From Paraclostridium sordellii (GTDB taxonomy: Bacteria; Bacillota; Clostridia; Peptostreptococcales; Peptostreptococcaceae), in assembly GCF_000953675.1 (NCBI RefSeq), contig NZ_LN679998.1, forward strand, positions 1,387,911 to 1,451,910: DNA of 64,000 nt. Direction: 5' to 3'. The position numbers and the translations under genes were made by a program. Below, one piece after another: positions 9,210-17,514 of the stretch. The notes under the pieces were generated by a model. That model saw only the letters and a program-made list of their open reading frames with translations, ran no database searches and was not told where the DNA came from. How positions within the stretch are numbered: position 1 is the stretch's first letter; each line of letters begins with the position of its first letter.

Positions 9210-9354
9210 GAAAACTAAACAAATCAACTTTAAGATTTAAAACAGATCTCCATAAGGAGAAAAGACTACTTTGAAAGCTCACATGCTAGCCAATGAGACT
9301 ATATCAAAGACGATCAATATAGTATGAAATCTAAGTTTGATTTGTATAGTTTTC
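9210..9354. ncRNA. Candidate structured RNA, about 145 nt, strand uncertain
   Basis: A long closing helix joins 9210-9238 with 9326-9354 (about 27 pairs, three or four mismatches or bulges). Inside are a CTCC-ATAA-GGAG hairpin (9248-9259) and a nested pair CTTTGA (9269-9274) with TCAAAG (9304-9309) that encloses CTCA (9278-9281) with TGAG (9294-9297). This multi-helix layout has no coding potential and fits a structured RNA. A T-rich run (TTTTCTTTTTA) after the right arm favours the plus strand. I do not recognise the class: it lacks the core motifs of the common riboswitches, SRP RNA, RNase P and tmRNA. A MITE-like inverted-repeat element is the alternative. Confidence 0.45.
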
Positions 9355-9424
9355 TTTTTAATTGTAAAAATATAGTAGAACATATTACAGATTAAATATA
9401 GGTTACAATTTAAATAAATAACTT

Positions 9425-9463
9425 AAAAAGACACTAGATTGATTAATTGGCTAGTGGCTTTTT
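9425..9463. terminator. Bidirectional terminator
   Basis: AAAAGACACTAG pairs with CTAGTGGCTTTT with one mismatch, and there are T runs on both strands. It probably serves the minus-strand fluoride exporter gene and anything transcribed from the left. Confidence 0.7.
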
Positions 9464-9509
9464 ATCATAGTTAATTATAAATCATTTTTACTCTAAAGTA
9501 TTTAGTTAT

Positions 9510-10739
9510 TTACTCTCGATCTAAAAGACTTCTATCTTGTGATGTATATATAGTACTTTTTCCTGCAAATAAATAACTCACTACACATGAAATAAATATA
9601 AATCCGATATTTGCTGAACCGAACAATTCAATTCCCATTACAAAGGATGTTATAGGAGTTTTTGTTGCTCCTGCAAATACACCTATCATTCCAAGTCCTG
9701 CTAAAAATTCAATAGGAAGTCCAAGTATCCCTGCAAGTAAGTTTCCTAGTGTTGCTCCGATTACAAATAATGGAGTAACTTCACCACCTTGAAATCCTAC
9801 AGAAAGAGTAAGTGATGTTAAAAGTAATTTGATCATAAATGCTTCTTTTGGAACTGGTTGGTTAAATGCATCACTTAATAAGTTTAAACTTAATCCAAGG
9901 TAAATTCTAGTTCCAAGGATTAAAACTATTATAATTATTATAACTCCACCTATAAAGCTTTTTAATGAACTATTAGGCATCTTATTTGTAAAAAACTTCT
10001 TTAAAGAATGAGTAAGTTCTGCAAAAAGTTTGCTAGTAAGTCCAAATAAAACAGCACAAAAGATAACTTTAAAAAATACGTCAACTCCGCTTAAAGAGGA
10101 GCCCATATTATAATGGCTATGCTGAACTTTAAAAAGCTCTGCGATAAAATTTCCTATGTAACTTGATATAAAACAAGGTATGATTGCTTCATATCTCATC
10201 TTACCAATAGTAGTAACCTCAAGACCAAATATTGTTCCTGCAATTGGAGTTCCAAATACAACACCAAATCCACTACTTACACCACTTATTATAAGTATTG
10301 TGTAATCTAATCCTTTTAACTTTAATAGCTCACCTATTTTAGAAGATAAACTAGCTCCTATTTGAACTCCAGTACCCTCTCGACCAGCAGAACCTCCAAA
10401 TAAATGTGTTATAAATGTACCAAAGAACACAAGAGGTGCCATTCTAAAAGGAATTCTACCTTCACCTTTATTAATTCTTTCAATTATTAAATTATTTCCT
10501 TTTGCTGAATCTTTTCCGTATTTAGAATATAAATAACTTACAAAAGCACCACCTAATGGGAGTATGTATAGTAGCCATGGATTAGACTCTCTAGTGCTAG
10601 TTGCCCATTGTAAACTTTTTAGAAAAAATGATATTACAATTCCAACTGCAGTTCCTGATATAGATGCTAGTAAAAACCATCTTAAGAATACAATTGATAT
10701 AAGTTCACTTTCTTTAATATGTTTTTTTAGTTCGTTCAA
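9510..10739 (-). CDS. CLC-F type fluoride/proton antiporter
   Basis: A 409-residue CLC-family membrane protein that exports fluoride in exchange for protons. The filter region reads GGSAGREGTGVQIG (about 115-128, gating Glu at about 121). The usual GREGPTVQ is replaced by GREGTGVQ, and the second filter reads GGEVTPLFVIGA; both are typical of the fluoride-specific branch rather than chloride CLCs. The canonical GSGIP chloride motif is absent. The start is TTG 10739, behind AGGAGG. The fluoride riboswitch in its leader independently supports fluoride as substrate. Monocistronic. Confidence 0.92.
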   Translation of the reverse strand: MNELKKHIKESELISIVFLRWFLLASISGTAVGIVISFFLKSLQWATSTRESNPWLLYILPLGGAFVSYLYSKYGKDSAKGNNLIIERINKGEGRIPFRMAPLVFFGTFITHLFGGSAGREGTGVQIGASLSSKIGELLKLKGLDYTILIISGVSSGFGVVFGTPIAGTIFGLEVTTIGKMRYEAIIPCFISSYIGNFIAELFKVQHSHYNMGSSLSGVDVFFKVIFCAVLFGLTSKLFAELTHSLKKFFTNKMPNSSLKSFIGGVIIIIIVLILGTRIYLGLSLNLLSDAFNQPVPKEAFMIKLLLTSLTLSVGFQGGEVTPLFVIGATLGNLLAGILGLPIEFLAGLGMIGVFAGATKTPITSFVMGIELFGSANIGFIFISCVVSYLFAGKSTIYTSQDRSLLDRE

Positions 10740-10776
10740 GTTTTTTCCTCCTAACTTATTATCTGCAAAAAAATAG

Positions 10777-10850
10777 ACTCCTACCCTTAGACTTTAATAA
10801 GAGTAGGAGTCATTAGCATCTTGTGCATTTAATGGCGAACTCCATCGCCG
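10777..10850 (-). promoter_or_regulatory. Fluoride (crcB) riboswitch with terminator platform
   Basis: Read on the minus strand, GGCGATGGAGTTCGCC (10849-10834) forms P1. Its GGAG loop can pair with CTCC in GACTCCTAC (pseudoknot), and GCA-N5-TGC plus GCTAATGA complete the crcB consensus. The terminal ACTCCTACTCTT (10810-10799) is also the 5' arm of a terminator whose 3' arm AAGGGTAGGAGT (10788-10777) is followed by a T-rich run. Fluoride binding should hold the shared strand in the aptamer and allow read-through into the exporter gene. Confidence 0.93.
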
Positions 10851-10871
10851 ATTTGTTTACTAATTTATTAT

Positions 10872-10900
10872 ATTATAAATGCTTAAAAATTTCTATTAAA
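10872..10900 (-). promoter_or_regulatory. Probable promoter of the fluoride riboswitch transcript
   Basis: On the minus strand a perfect TATAAT (10877-10872) lies about 22 bp before the aptamer. TTTAAT stands at the 17-bp -35 position (10900-10895), a weak match. Confidence 0.5.
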
Positions 10901-11102
10901 ATTTAAAGGTACTTATAAAAATGATAAAGTTAAATTTTAATGATATATAGTTATAGGTTAATTGTTTACTTACAGCGGATTAAAATATATTAGTAGTGTA
11001 AGTTATACATTAAATTCTTTACTTCAAGTAAATTTATAGATATTAAATTAATCACAAGCTATAATTAAATTATTAATAAAATAAATTGGAGAATTTTAGA
11101 AA

Positions 11103-11816
11103 ATGATAAATATAGCTATATGTGATGATGAGATAAATATTATCAATAAAACCAAGAAATTAATACAAGATTATGACAAGGAAGATATAGATATCTATGT
11201 TTATGAAAATGGAGAGGAATTAATAAATAGCGATAAAGAATTTCATATAATATTTTTAGATATAGATATGAAAGGATTAGATGGAATAGAGACAGCAAAA
11301 AAGCTAAGAGAATATGATAAAAAAGTAAAGATTATATATGTAACAAATTATACAGACTATACCTACTCAGCTTTTAGTGTACATGCATTTGGATATCTAG
11401 TAAAACCACTGAATAAAAAAGAATTACATAATCAACTAGATGAAGCATTTTCTTATACTGAAGAGATTTCAAAAAATTTAGAATTTATAACTAGAGATGG
11501 AGTTATAAGAATTGATACTAATAGTATATATTATTTTGAATATGAACAGAGAAAAGTGATTATGAAAACGATTAATAAAAACTATATACTAAAAAAGAAA
11601 ATATCAGAAATAGGAAAAGATATTAAAGACTATGGATTTGAAATGCCTCATAAGAGTTTTGTAGTGAATTTATATAATATAAAAACTATAAAAGGATATG
11701 ACGTACATATGATGGATGGAAGTGTAATTCCTTTATCACAAAAAAAATCTAGCCAATTTAGAGACAGTCTTAATAGATATTTAAGCAAGCATATTGATAA
11801 AAGTAGGAGGGGCTAG
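11103..11816 (+). CDS. LytTR-family response regulator (AgrA-like)
   Basis: A 237-residue response regulator. The receiver domain (about 1-120) has the acidic pair DDE at 8-10, the phospho-acceptor Asp in FLDID (about 53) and the conserved Lys in LVKP (about 101). The LytTR DNA-binding domain follows (about 135-230), with MPHKSFVVNLYNI. It is the first gene of a four-gene unit: the sensor kinase starts five bases after its stop, followed by a YhfC protease and a lipoprotein. No agrB/agrD pair is nearby, so the signal is unlikely to be a locally encoded cyclic peptide. Confidence 0.9.
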   Translation: MINIAICDDEINIINKTKKLIQDYDKEDIDIYVYENGEELINSDKEFHIIFLDIDMKGLDGIETAKKLREYDKKVKIIYVTNYTDYTYSAFSVHAFGYLVKPLNKKELHNQLDEAFSYTEEISKNLEFITRDGVIRIDTNSIYYFEYEQRKVIMKTINKNYILKKKISEIGKDIKDYGFEMPHKSFVVNLYNIKTIKGYDVHMMDGSVIPLSQKKSSQFRDSLNRYLSKHIDKSRRG

Positions 11817-11821
11817 AGTGT

Positions 11822-13126
11822 ATGTTTACAAATAATGATGTAGTTGCTTTTATTATAGTACCTCTTATAGGAAACTTATTTTTAATATATGTGTTTTTTG
11901 AGTTTATGGGGAAGGTTGAAAGAAATATCTATAAGCATAAGTTTGCTTATATAATTTCATATATTGCATTTTCAATAATTGCAAGTAGTATACCTTTACT
12001 AGGGGTGCCTATATTAAGCGGGATGTCAATTATAGTTGGAACTATGTTAATAGGTCATTATTTATATAATAATACTAAATTATATTTATTGTACTATTTT
12101 ATATACTCAATATGCTTATTATTTTGTGATTTATTAATAAATATAGTTAATTCAATTTTAGTAACTGAGCTTGGTATATATTTTTCAAGTCCACAATCTT
12201 ATGTTATGTTCAGTATACTTACATTAAGGCTTTTAGAATATATATACTCTAAGTTATTTACACTACTTATAAATAAACGAAGTGCAGTTAATGTAACAGC
12301 AAAACAATGTATTAGAACTTTAATAGTACCAATATTTAGTATAGTATATATTTTTACATTAATAATGTATTTGCAAATTTATGCAGGCTTTGAAGAAATG
12401 TCATTATTTATGGTAAATGTTATTTTAATATTAATTTTAAATGTATATATGACTTATATAATTGACTCTATTTCTAAAAATAACATTTTACAAAATGAGA
12501 TTAACTTATACCATCAACAAACTAAATTACAATATCAATATTATGATAACCTAGAAATGAAGTACCAGGAATCAAGAAAATTAATTCATGACATTAGAAA
12601 TCACTTACATACTATAGAGGATTTGTACAATATGAATGATCTTCAAGCTGGAACAACGTATACACAAGATATACATCAAATGTTAAATGAATTAAATCAA
12701 AAGTATTATACTAGTAATAAAGTTTTAAATATTATACTAAATGACAAGTTTCAAAAGATAAAAAATACACATATAGATTTAGATTATAGAATAGGAAATA
12801 TAGACTTAGGTTTTATACGTGATATAGATATTACCACAGTATTTGCAAACTTATTGGATAATGCAATAGATGCAGCAATAGCTGTGAAAAATAATAGCTA
12901 TATTAAAATTGATGTTGATAAGTTTAATGAATTTATAGTTATAAACATAGAAAACTCGACTAATGATATGCCAGTAAAAAAAGGAGGACGATTTAAATCA
13001 ACTAAAAAAAGCCACCAGGGATTAGGGCTTGAGAATACGATAAGAGCAATAAAAGTATATGGGGGCACAATGGTTGTAGATTATTGTGAAAATAAATTTA
13101 AAGTAAATATAGTAATACCTACTTAG
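11822..13126 (+). CDS. Sensor histidine kinase, AgrC-like (GHKL type)
   Basis: A 434-residue membrane kinase. About six N-terminal helices (about 8-210) form the sensor, followed by a coiled coil. The phospho-acceptor motif HDIRNH starts at about residue 256. The ATPase domain has the N box LLDNAIDAA (about 344-352) and the G box GLGLEN. The layout is that of AgrC/quorum-sensing kinases (HPK10). It presumably phosphorylates the LytTR regulator encoded just upstream. The ligand is unknown. Confidence 0.88.
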   Translation: MFTNNDVVAFIIVPLIGNLFLIYVFFEFMGKVERNIYKHKFAYIISYIAFSIIASSIPLLGVPILSGMSIIVGTMLIGHYLYNNTKLYLLYYFIYSICLLFCDLLINIVNSILVTELGIYFSSPQSYVMFSILTLRLLEYIYSKLFTLLINKRSAVNVTAKQCIRTLIVPIFSIVYIFTLIMYLQIYAGFEEMSLFMVNVILILILNVYMTYIIDSISKNNILQNEINLYHQQTKLQYQYYDNLEMKYQESRKLIHDIRNHLHTIEDLYNMNDLQAGTTYTQDIHQMLNELNQKYYTSNKVLNIILNDKFQKIKNTHIDLDYRIGNIDLGFIRDIDITTVFANLLDNAIDAAIAVKNNSYIKIDVDKFNEFIVINIENSTNDMPVKKGGRFKSTKKSHQGLGLENTIRAIKVYGGTMVVDYCENKFKVNIVIPT

Positions 13127-13149
13127 ATAGGTAATTAGGGGGATGTTTT

Positions 13150-13920
13150 ATGGTAGATAAATCTATGATAAATTTGCTGATAGTTAGTACAGCTATATGT
13201 TTTTTAATACCATTGGGGAGTTTAATATATTTTGCTAGATTAAAAAATAATACTATAAGACCTTTTCTAATAGGGATGTTAGTATTTTTTGTTTCACAAA
13301 TATTAATTAGAATACCTATAATATCGTATATACTTCCAAATTCTACTTTGTACTTAAAACTAAGTACAAATCCATACTTATATGGAATTTTTTTAGGACT
13401 TACAGCAGGTATATTTGAAGAAGTTGGAAGGTATTTAGGGTTTAAGTATTTATTAAAGAAAAATCATAGATGGATAGATGGTATTTCTTATGGTTTTGGC
13501 CATGGAGGAATAGAGGCTATATTAATTACAGGAGCATCTCTTTTTAGTACATTAATATGTTCACTTATAATAAATAGTGGAGGAAATCTACCAAGTGGAA
13601 TCTATAATCAAATTACAGCTCTTGGTGGAATGGAAGTTATATTAAGTGGGATTGAAAGAATTTGTGCAATGATAATACACATAGGTCTATCGTTGATAGT
13701 TCTGTATGGAATAAGAGCCAAAAAGCTTATATACTTAGGAATTGCTATATTGATTCATACAATTGTTAATGCACCTCTGGTGATTTTACCAGCAGTTTTT
13801 AATGTTGGAATTTTAGGGATTGAACTTTATATATTAATGTGTGCATTAGTTTTACTTTTATTTATATTTAAATCAAAGAAACTGTACAATAAAGAGGGGA
13901 AAACTTATGAAAAAAATTAA
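13150..13920 (+). CDS. YhfC-family intramembrane metalloprotease
   Basis: A 256-residue protein with about seven membrane helices. The signature FEEVGRYLGF (EE at about 90-91, R at about 94), GFGHGGIEA (His at about 118) and a C-terminal LIHTIVNAP fit the YhfC family, related to CPBP/PrsW-type glutamic or metallo-proteases of the membrane. It is co-transcribed with the AgrAC-like system and overlaps the DUF3887 lipoprotein gene by 14 bp. It may cleave an envelope protein under control of that system; the substrate is not known. Confidence 0.85.
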   Translation: MVDKSMINLLIVSTAICFLIPLGSLIYFARLKNNTIRPFLIGMLVFFVSQILIRIPIISYILPNSTLYLKLSTNPYLYGIFLGLTAGIFEEVGRYLGFKYLLKKNHRWIDGISYGFGHGGIEAILITGASLFSTLICSLIINSGGNLPSGIYNQITALGGMEVILSGIERICAMIIHIGLSLIVLYGIRAKKLIYLGIAILIHTIVNAPLVILPAVFNVGILGIELYILMCALVLLLFIFKSKKLYNKEGKTYEKN

Positions 13921-14299
13921 AATATTATTATGTATGATATTAGTAGGCGCTATAATGGTAGGATGTAGTAGCTCTAAATTAGATGATGAATATAATGAAG
14001 ATGTTCTAAAAAAAGATGCGAAAAATGTGATTAGTATGCTTTTAGATAAGGATTATAAAGGTTTAGAATCTAAAATGTCTGAGGTCATGATGAAAGAAGA
14101 TGCTATAAATTTAATAAAAGATGCTTGGAAGCCTATATATAGTAAGATTGGAAAATTTAAGTCTGAAGATAAGATAGCTGTAGTTGGAAATAAGGGATTA
14201 GCAACAGTTGTTATTTTAGATGAATTTGAAAATGGCAAGTGTAAGTTTACTATAAGCTATAATAAAGATATGAAAATAGAAGGATTTTTCATGAAATAA
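13907..14299 (+). CDS. DUF3887 lipoprotein
   Basis: A 130-residue secreted lipoprotein. The signal peptide ends in the lipobox MVGC (Cys 20). The mature part of about 110 residues has the DUF3887 look: a helix with ISMLLDKDYKGLE, a middle Lys/Glu-rich helix, then short strands. DUF3887 domains belong to the NTF2-like group of small ligand-binding folds and are often encoded beside YhfC proteins, as here (14-bp overlap). The mature domain should sit on the outer face of the membrane next to the protease. Role inferred only from context. Confidence 0.8.
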   Translation: MKKIKILLCMILVGAIMVGCSSSKLDDEYNEDVLKKDAKNVISMLLDKDYKGLESKMSEVMMKEDAINLIKDAWKPIYSKIGKFKSEDKIAVVGNKGLATVVILDEFENGKCKFTISYNKDMKIEGFFMK

Positions 14300-14347
14300 A
14301 AGTAAAAAGGTAGCAATTTTAAAATTGCTACCTTTTTACTTTTATTT
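14294..14347 (+). terminator. Perfect loopless 54-bp palindrome, terminator
   Basis: 14294-14320 and 14321-14347 are exact reverse complements with no spacer; the right arm contains CTTTTTACTTTT. It ends the AgrAC/YhfC/DUF3887 unit. Confidence 0.8.
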
Positions 14348-14460
14348 AAAGTATTTTTTAATTTTAGGTCAAAATAATTCAACTTTTCTCCAAATTTTAT
14401 TTTTAAAAAGTTATATATGCTAAGATGAGTTTATATTAAAAAACATTGGAGGTATATATT

Positions 14461-14703
14461 TTGAAAAATATAAGTAAGTTTCAATTTATTTTAATAGTCA
14501 TAATTTGTTTGAGTATAATTTCTGATATTTATGTAGGAAATTTAAATAATGTATTTAAAAATTCTATAATATGCTTATTTTTGATTTTAGTTATAATAAA
14601 AGACAACTTAATAAATAAAAATAAAGTAGTTAATTTTTTATACTGGACTCTAGGCATAACTTCAACAATTATGATTATATTAAATATTTTAAATAGGTTT
14701 TAG
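14461..14703 (+). CDS. Small hydrophobic membrane protein, unknown
   Basis: An 80-residue protein with two or three predicted helices (about 8-25, 31-45 and 56-76). The start is TTG 14461, eight bases after TTGGAGGT. An upstream in-frame TTG at 14446 lies within the ribosome binding site itself and is unlikely. I do not recognise the family. It stands alone between a terminator and a broken gene. Confidence 0.6.
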   Translation: MKNISKFQFILIVIICLSIISDIYVGNLNNVFKNSIICLFLILVIIKDNLINKNKVVNFLYWTLGITSTIMIILNILNRF

Positions 14704-14794
14704 TACAAATGGTATATTTATATAAATTTAATATATGTTAATGTTAAGTATATATTATATAAATACAATATTAAAAATTTAAGGAGATACTTAT

Positions 14795-15224
14795 ATGAAA
14801 AAATTAATATTTTTATGGGTATATTTTTAATAGTATTTTCTTTGGTTGGTTACAATCAAGTTGGAAAAACTGACAATATTAAAGTAACTATTGGAGAATC
14901 TGAAAAGTTTAGTGAAAAGGAAATAAACCAGACAATAGATTCTGTAAAAATTAAATTTAAAGGATTTACGGGATGCAAGCTAACTGATATTTGGTATGAC
15001 GAAAAAAATCAGATAAGCTTACACAAGATTATATGGAATATGGAGGAGGTAAAGAAAACCATACTAAAAAAGAAAATGTAATTGTTTTTCTTTCTAACTT
15101 TGAAGTTGGTTCTGAAGGAGGAGATGGGAGTTTAGAGCCAAACTCAACTTATACAAATTGGCAATGGGTAGTTATAAGATATAACAAAACAGGAAAATGG
15201 AAAGTTAATCAGTGGGGATATTAG
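14795..15224 (+). pseudogene. Broken secreted protein gene, two frameshifts
   Basis: A good ribosome binding site (AAGGAGATACTTAT) precedes ATG 14795, but that frame stops after 11 codons. The hydrophobic signal segment continues in another frame (from 14815), and the C-terminal part (from about 15033 to 15224, with YGGGKEN and TNWQWVVIR, ending WKVNQWGY) lies in a third. Joined, the parts give one signal-peptide protein of about 140 residues resembling DUF4829-type secreted proteins. Single-base deletions in an A/T run near 14800-14814 and in the AATATGGAGGAGG stretch near 15030 explain it. Sequencing indels are the alternative. Confidence 0.65.
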
Positions 15225-15447
15225 AAAATTGAAATTAAATAATTAAAAATAATAGAAAAAGTAGATATTATTATAAAAACTTATATTAAGTAAAATTATA
15301 TATATTATAGAGAATTTTATGAGAAATTGACTTAATTATGTAGAAATTTAAAAATTAAAAGAGATTTAAACTTAGACACGAAGCTAATTTATACGTATAT
15401 AATTAAATTAAAGTTAGATTATTTTATTAATTTCTTAGGGGGAATAT

Positions 15448-16482
15448 ATGAAAAAAATACTAATTACAGCTTTAATAGCTATATCGTGTATATTTTCGGG
15501 ATGTAAAAGTACAAGCATAGAAGAGAATAAAAATATAGAAGTTAGGGGTATAACCCCTAAAATTTCATTAATTACAACTGCATATGACATCTATAGAATA
15601 AATGTTTTATTACCTGGAGTTTTTAATGAAGAACTATATGAAAAACCAGGTAAAGATTCATTAGATTATTATAATTGGGCAGGAGAAACCTATACTTCTA
15701 TGAACAATGATATGAAGATAAAACTAAGAAATATATTTAAAGATTATGGAGATTGGACATACATTGATAAGACGATAGCTTTAGACGATGATGCAAGTGT
15801 AGAGGAAATAACAAGTGCTATTAATGAAGGTTTAAGTTTGGATGAAAATATGAAATCAGATGTAGAGTTGTTTTTCAATTACTTTTATAACGAATATTTT
15901 AAAGATTTAATACATAAAAATAAATCTAAAATAAATAAATCGGTTAAAGAAGCAAACAAATTTATAGAAAAAAATGATATAGATATTTTTTCATTCATGG
16001 AAAAAAACTCAGGAATAGAATTTAAAAAGGATTATAAAGCTTTATTTTATTATGATATATCACCAATAGGAGCTATGGGGTTTGATGTTGACAATTATAA
16101 AATTTCTACAATTCAACCTAATATAGATTCAAAAACATTATTACAAACACCTTTTCACGAATACTCACATGAGCTATTTAGCATTTTTACTTCAAGTAAG
16201 GAGTTTAGTGATATCAATAATGAACTTTTAAAAAATGAAGAACTTGCAGAAGGCTATGATTTATTAGGGAAAACTGCTTATGATTGGACAGGATGGTGTG
16301 AAGAAAATTTAGTAAATGGATTTGCAGAATATTTATCATACAAATTTTATGGCAAAAAGTCAAATGATTCATTATACACTTATGATTTAGAGTTTTGTAA
16401 TTATCTTATTGAAAAAGATTTTAACCCAGAAAAAACTTCATTAAAGGATATAAGCATAGAGTTTTATAAAAGTAAGATGTGA
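15448..16482 (+). CDS. Lipoprotein with HExxH zinc protease motif
   Basis: A 344-residue lipoprotein, lipobox IFSGC (Cys 19). The zinc motif HEYSH (His 237, Glu 238, His 241) is followed by a candidate third ligand Glu 294 in NGFAEYL, as in gluzincin metallopeptidases. An all-helical region (about 110-200) precedes the catalytic part. It should be anchored on the outer membrane face and cleave peptides or surface proteins. I do not recognise a named family. The start follows TTAGGGGGA. Monocistronic, with a strong terminator. Confidence 0.75.
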   Translation: MKKILITALIAISCIFSGCKSTSIEENKNIEVRGITPKISLITTAYDIYRINVLLPGVFNEELYEKPGKDSLDYYNWAGETYTSMNNDMKIKLRNIFKDYGDWTYIDKTIALDDDASVEEITSAINEGLSLDENMKSDVELFFNYFYNEYFKDLIHKNKSKINKSVKEANKFIEKNDIDIFSFMEKNSGIEFKKDYKALFYYDISPIGAMGFDVDNYKISTIQPNIDSKTLLQTPFHEYSHELFSIFTSSKEFSDINNELLKNEELAEGYDLLGKTAYDWTGWCEENLVNGFAEYLSYKFYGKKSNDSLYTYDLEFCNYLIEKDFNPEKTSLKDISIEFYKSKM

Positions 16483-16509
16483 ATATAAATTCACAGTAAT
16501 AACTAAAAG

Positions 16510-16560
16510 CAATAAGAATACCGCTATGTAGTTTTAAATTATATAGTGGTATTCTTATTG
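16510..16560 (+). terminator. Terminator of the HExxH lipoprotein gene
   Basis: CAATAAGAATACCGCTAT (16510-16527) pairs with ATAGTGGTATTCTTATTG (16543-16560) with one G-U pair. Confidence 0.75.
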
Positions 16561-16589
16561 ATAAAAATGATAATTATTTTCAAAAAGTA

Positions 16590-16618
16590 TTGACAAAGAT
16601 TTACATATGTAATAAAAT
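16590..16618 (+). promoter_or_regulatory. Strong SigA promoter
   Basis: Perfect TTGACA (16590-16595), 17-bp spacer and TAAAAT (16613-16618), about 60 bp before the ferric-reductase-like gene. Confidence 0.8.
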
Positions 16619-16681
16619 TCTAAATGAAAATAAATTTCAATACTTAATAATAATCAATATAAAATAACAAGGAGAATCAAT

Positions 16682-17374
16682 ATGCGATTAGTTTATTCAT
16701 TAATATGTGTAGTTGCATTTGCACTACTTTTTACATCAAGCATAAAAAAGCATTCTAAAACTTATTACTCTATAGCTTCTGTTTTAGCTGGAATGACTAT
16801 AATATATGAGATATATAGATTAATAACAAATACTAAATTACAAGGATTTATCAGTGACTTTGAGAAGGCATTTATGAAAGGAAATGTTTCGATAGCATTT
16901 TTCTTAATTGTAATGTTTGCTGGAGCATTAAACCCTAAGTGGAATATAACAAAGAAACTGTTAAAGATACGAGCTGAATCTGCAATACTTGCATGTATTC
17001 TTTTAGTGCCTCATGGGATAATGTATTTAGTAAGATTTATAAATAAACTATTACTTCATAAGCCGATAACAACGCTGTACATAATATATTTAATAATAGG
17101 ATTAATAGCATTTATAATAATGATACCACTATTTATAACTTCTCTTAAGAAGTTTAGGTCAAAAATGACATACAAAGAGTGGAAGAAGCTTCAAAGATGG
17201 GCATATCCATTTTATTTATTAGCTTATATCCATATAATACTTGCACTTTTAAATAGTAAAAAAATTGATGTAATGAGTATAAGTATATATACAGTAGCAT
17301 TTGGGGTATATTTCATATTAAAATTAATAAAAACTTTAAATGAGAATAAAAGACAGAAATTAAAAAATATATAA
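16682..17374 (+). CDS. Ferric-reductase-like transmembrane protein
   Basis: A 230-residue protein with six or seven membrane helices. The segment PHGIMY (about 102) and the later WKKLQRWAYPFYLLAYIHI place histidines in two helices as in heme-binding ferric reductase/MsrQ-like domains. No FAD/NAD-binding tail is present, so it would need a partner for electron input. Role in heme-mediated transmembrane electron transfer is an inference. It has its own strong promoter, AAGGAG ribosome binding site and terminator. Confidence 0.7.
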   Translation: MRLVYSLICVVAFALLFTSSIKKHSKTYYSIASVLAGMTIIYEIYRLITNTKLQGFISDFEKAFMKGNVSIAFFLIVMFAGALNPKWNITKKLLKIRAESAILACILLVPHGIMYLVRFINKLLLHKPITTLYIIYLIIGLIAFIIMIPLFITSLKKFRSKMTYKEWKKLQRWAYPFYLLAYIHIILALLNSKKIDVMSISIYTVAFGVYFILKLIKTLNENKRQKLKNI

Positions 17375-17403
17375 AAAAGGATGCATTATGCATCCTTTTA
17401 TTT
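17375..17403 (+). terminator. Terminator
   Basis: AAAAGGATGCA (17375-17385), TTA loop, TGCATCCTTTT (17389-17399), then ATTTT. Confidence 0.8.
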
Positions 17404-17474
17404 TGCAAAAAATAAAAGGTAAGTATTATAATTTTAATTAGAAAACTTATTTTTATAAATTATATTAAAAAATA

Positions 17475-17483
17475 TGGTATTAT
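17475..17483 (+). promoter_or_regulatory. Extended -10 promoter of the alcohol dehydrogenase gene
   Basis: TGG-TATTAT at 17475-17483, the same extended -10 sequence as at dut; no clear -35. Confidence 0.5.
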
Positions 17484-17514
17484 AAATACATATATAAATG
17501 TAAGGAGTGATTAT

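Noticed and set aside
9210-9354. Known riboswitch or housekeeping RNA (c-di-GMP, purine, SAM, T-box, SRP, RNase P, tmRNA, 6S)
   Set aside because: None of the conserved core motifs could be found on either strand; kept as an unclassified structure.
8537-17483. Shared TATGGTATTATAAATAC at dut and the alcohol dehydrogenase gene as a dispersed repeat
   Set aside because: The similarity is limited to the extended -10 region and is what two promoters of the same class would show.
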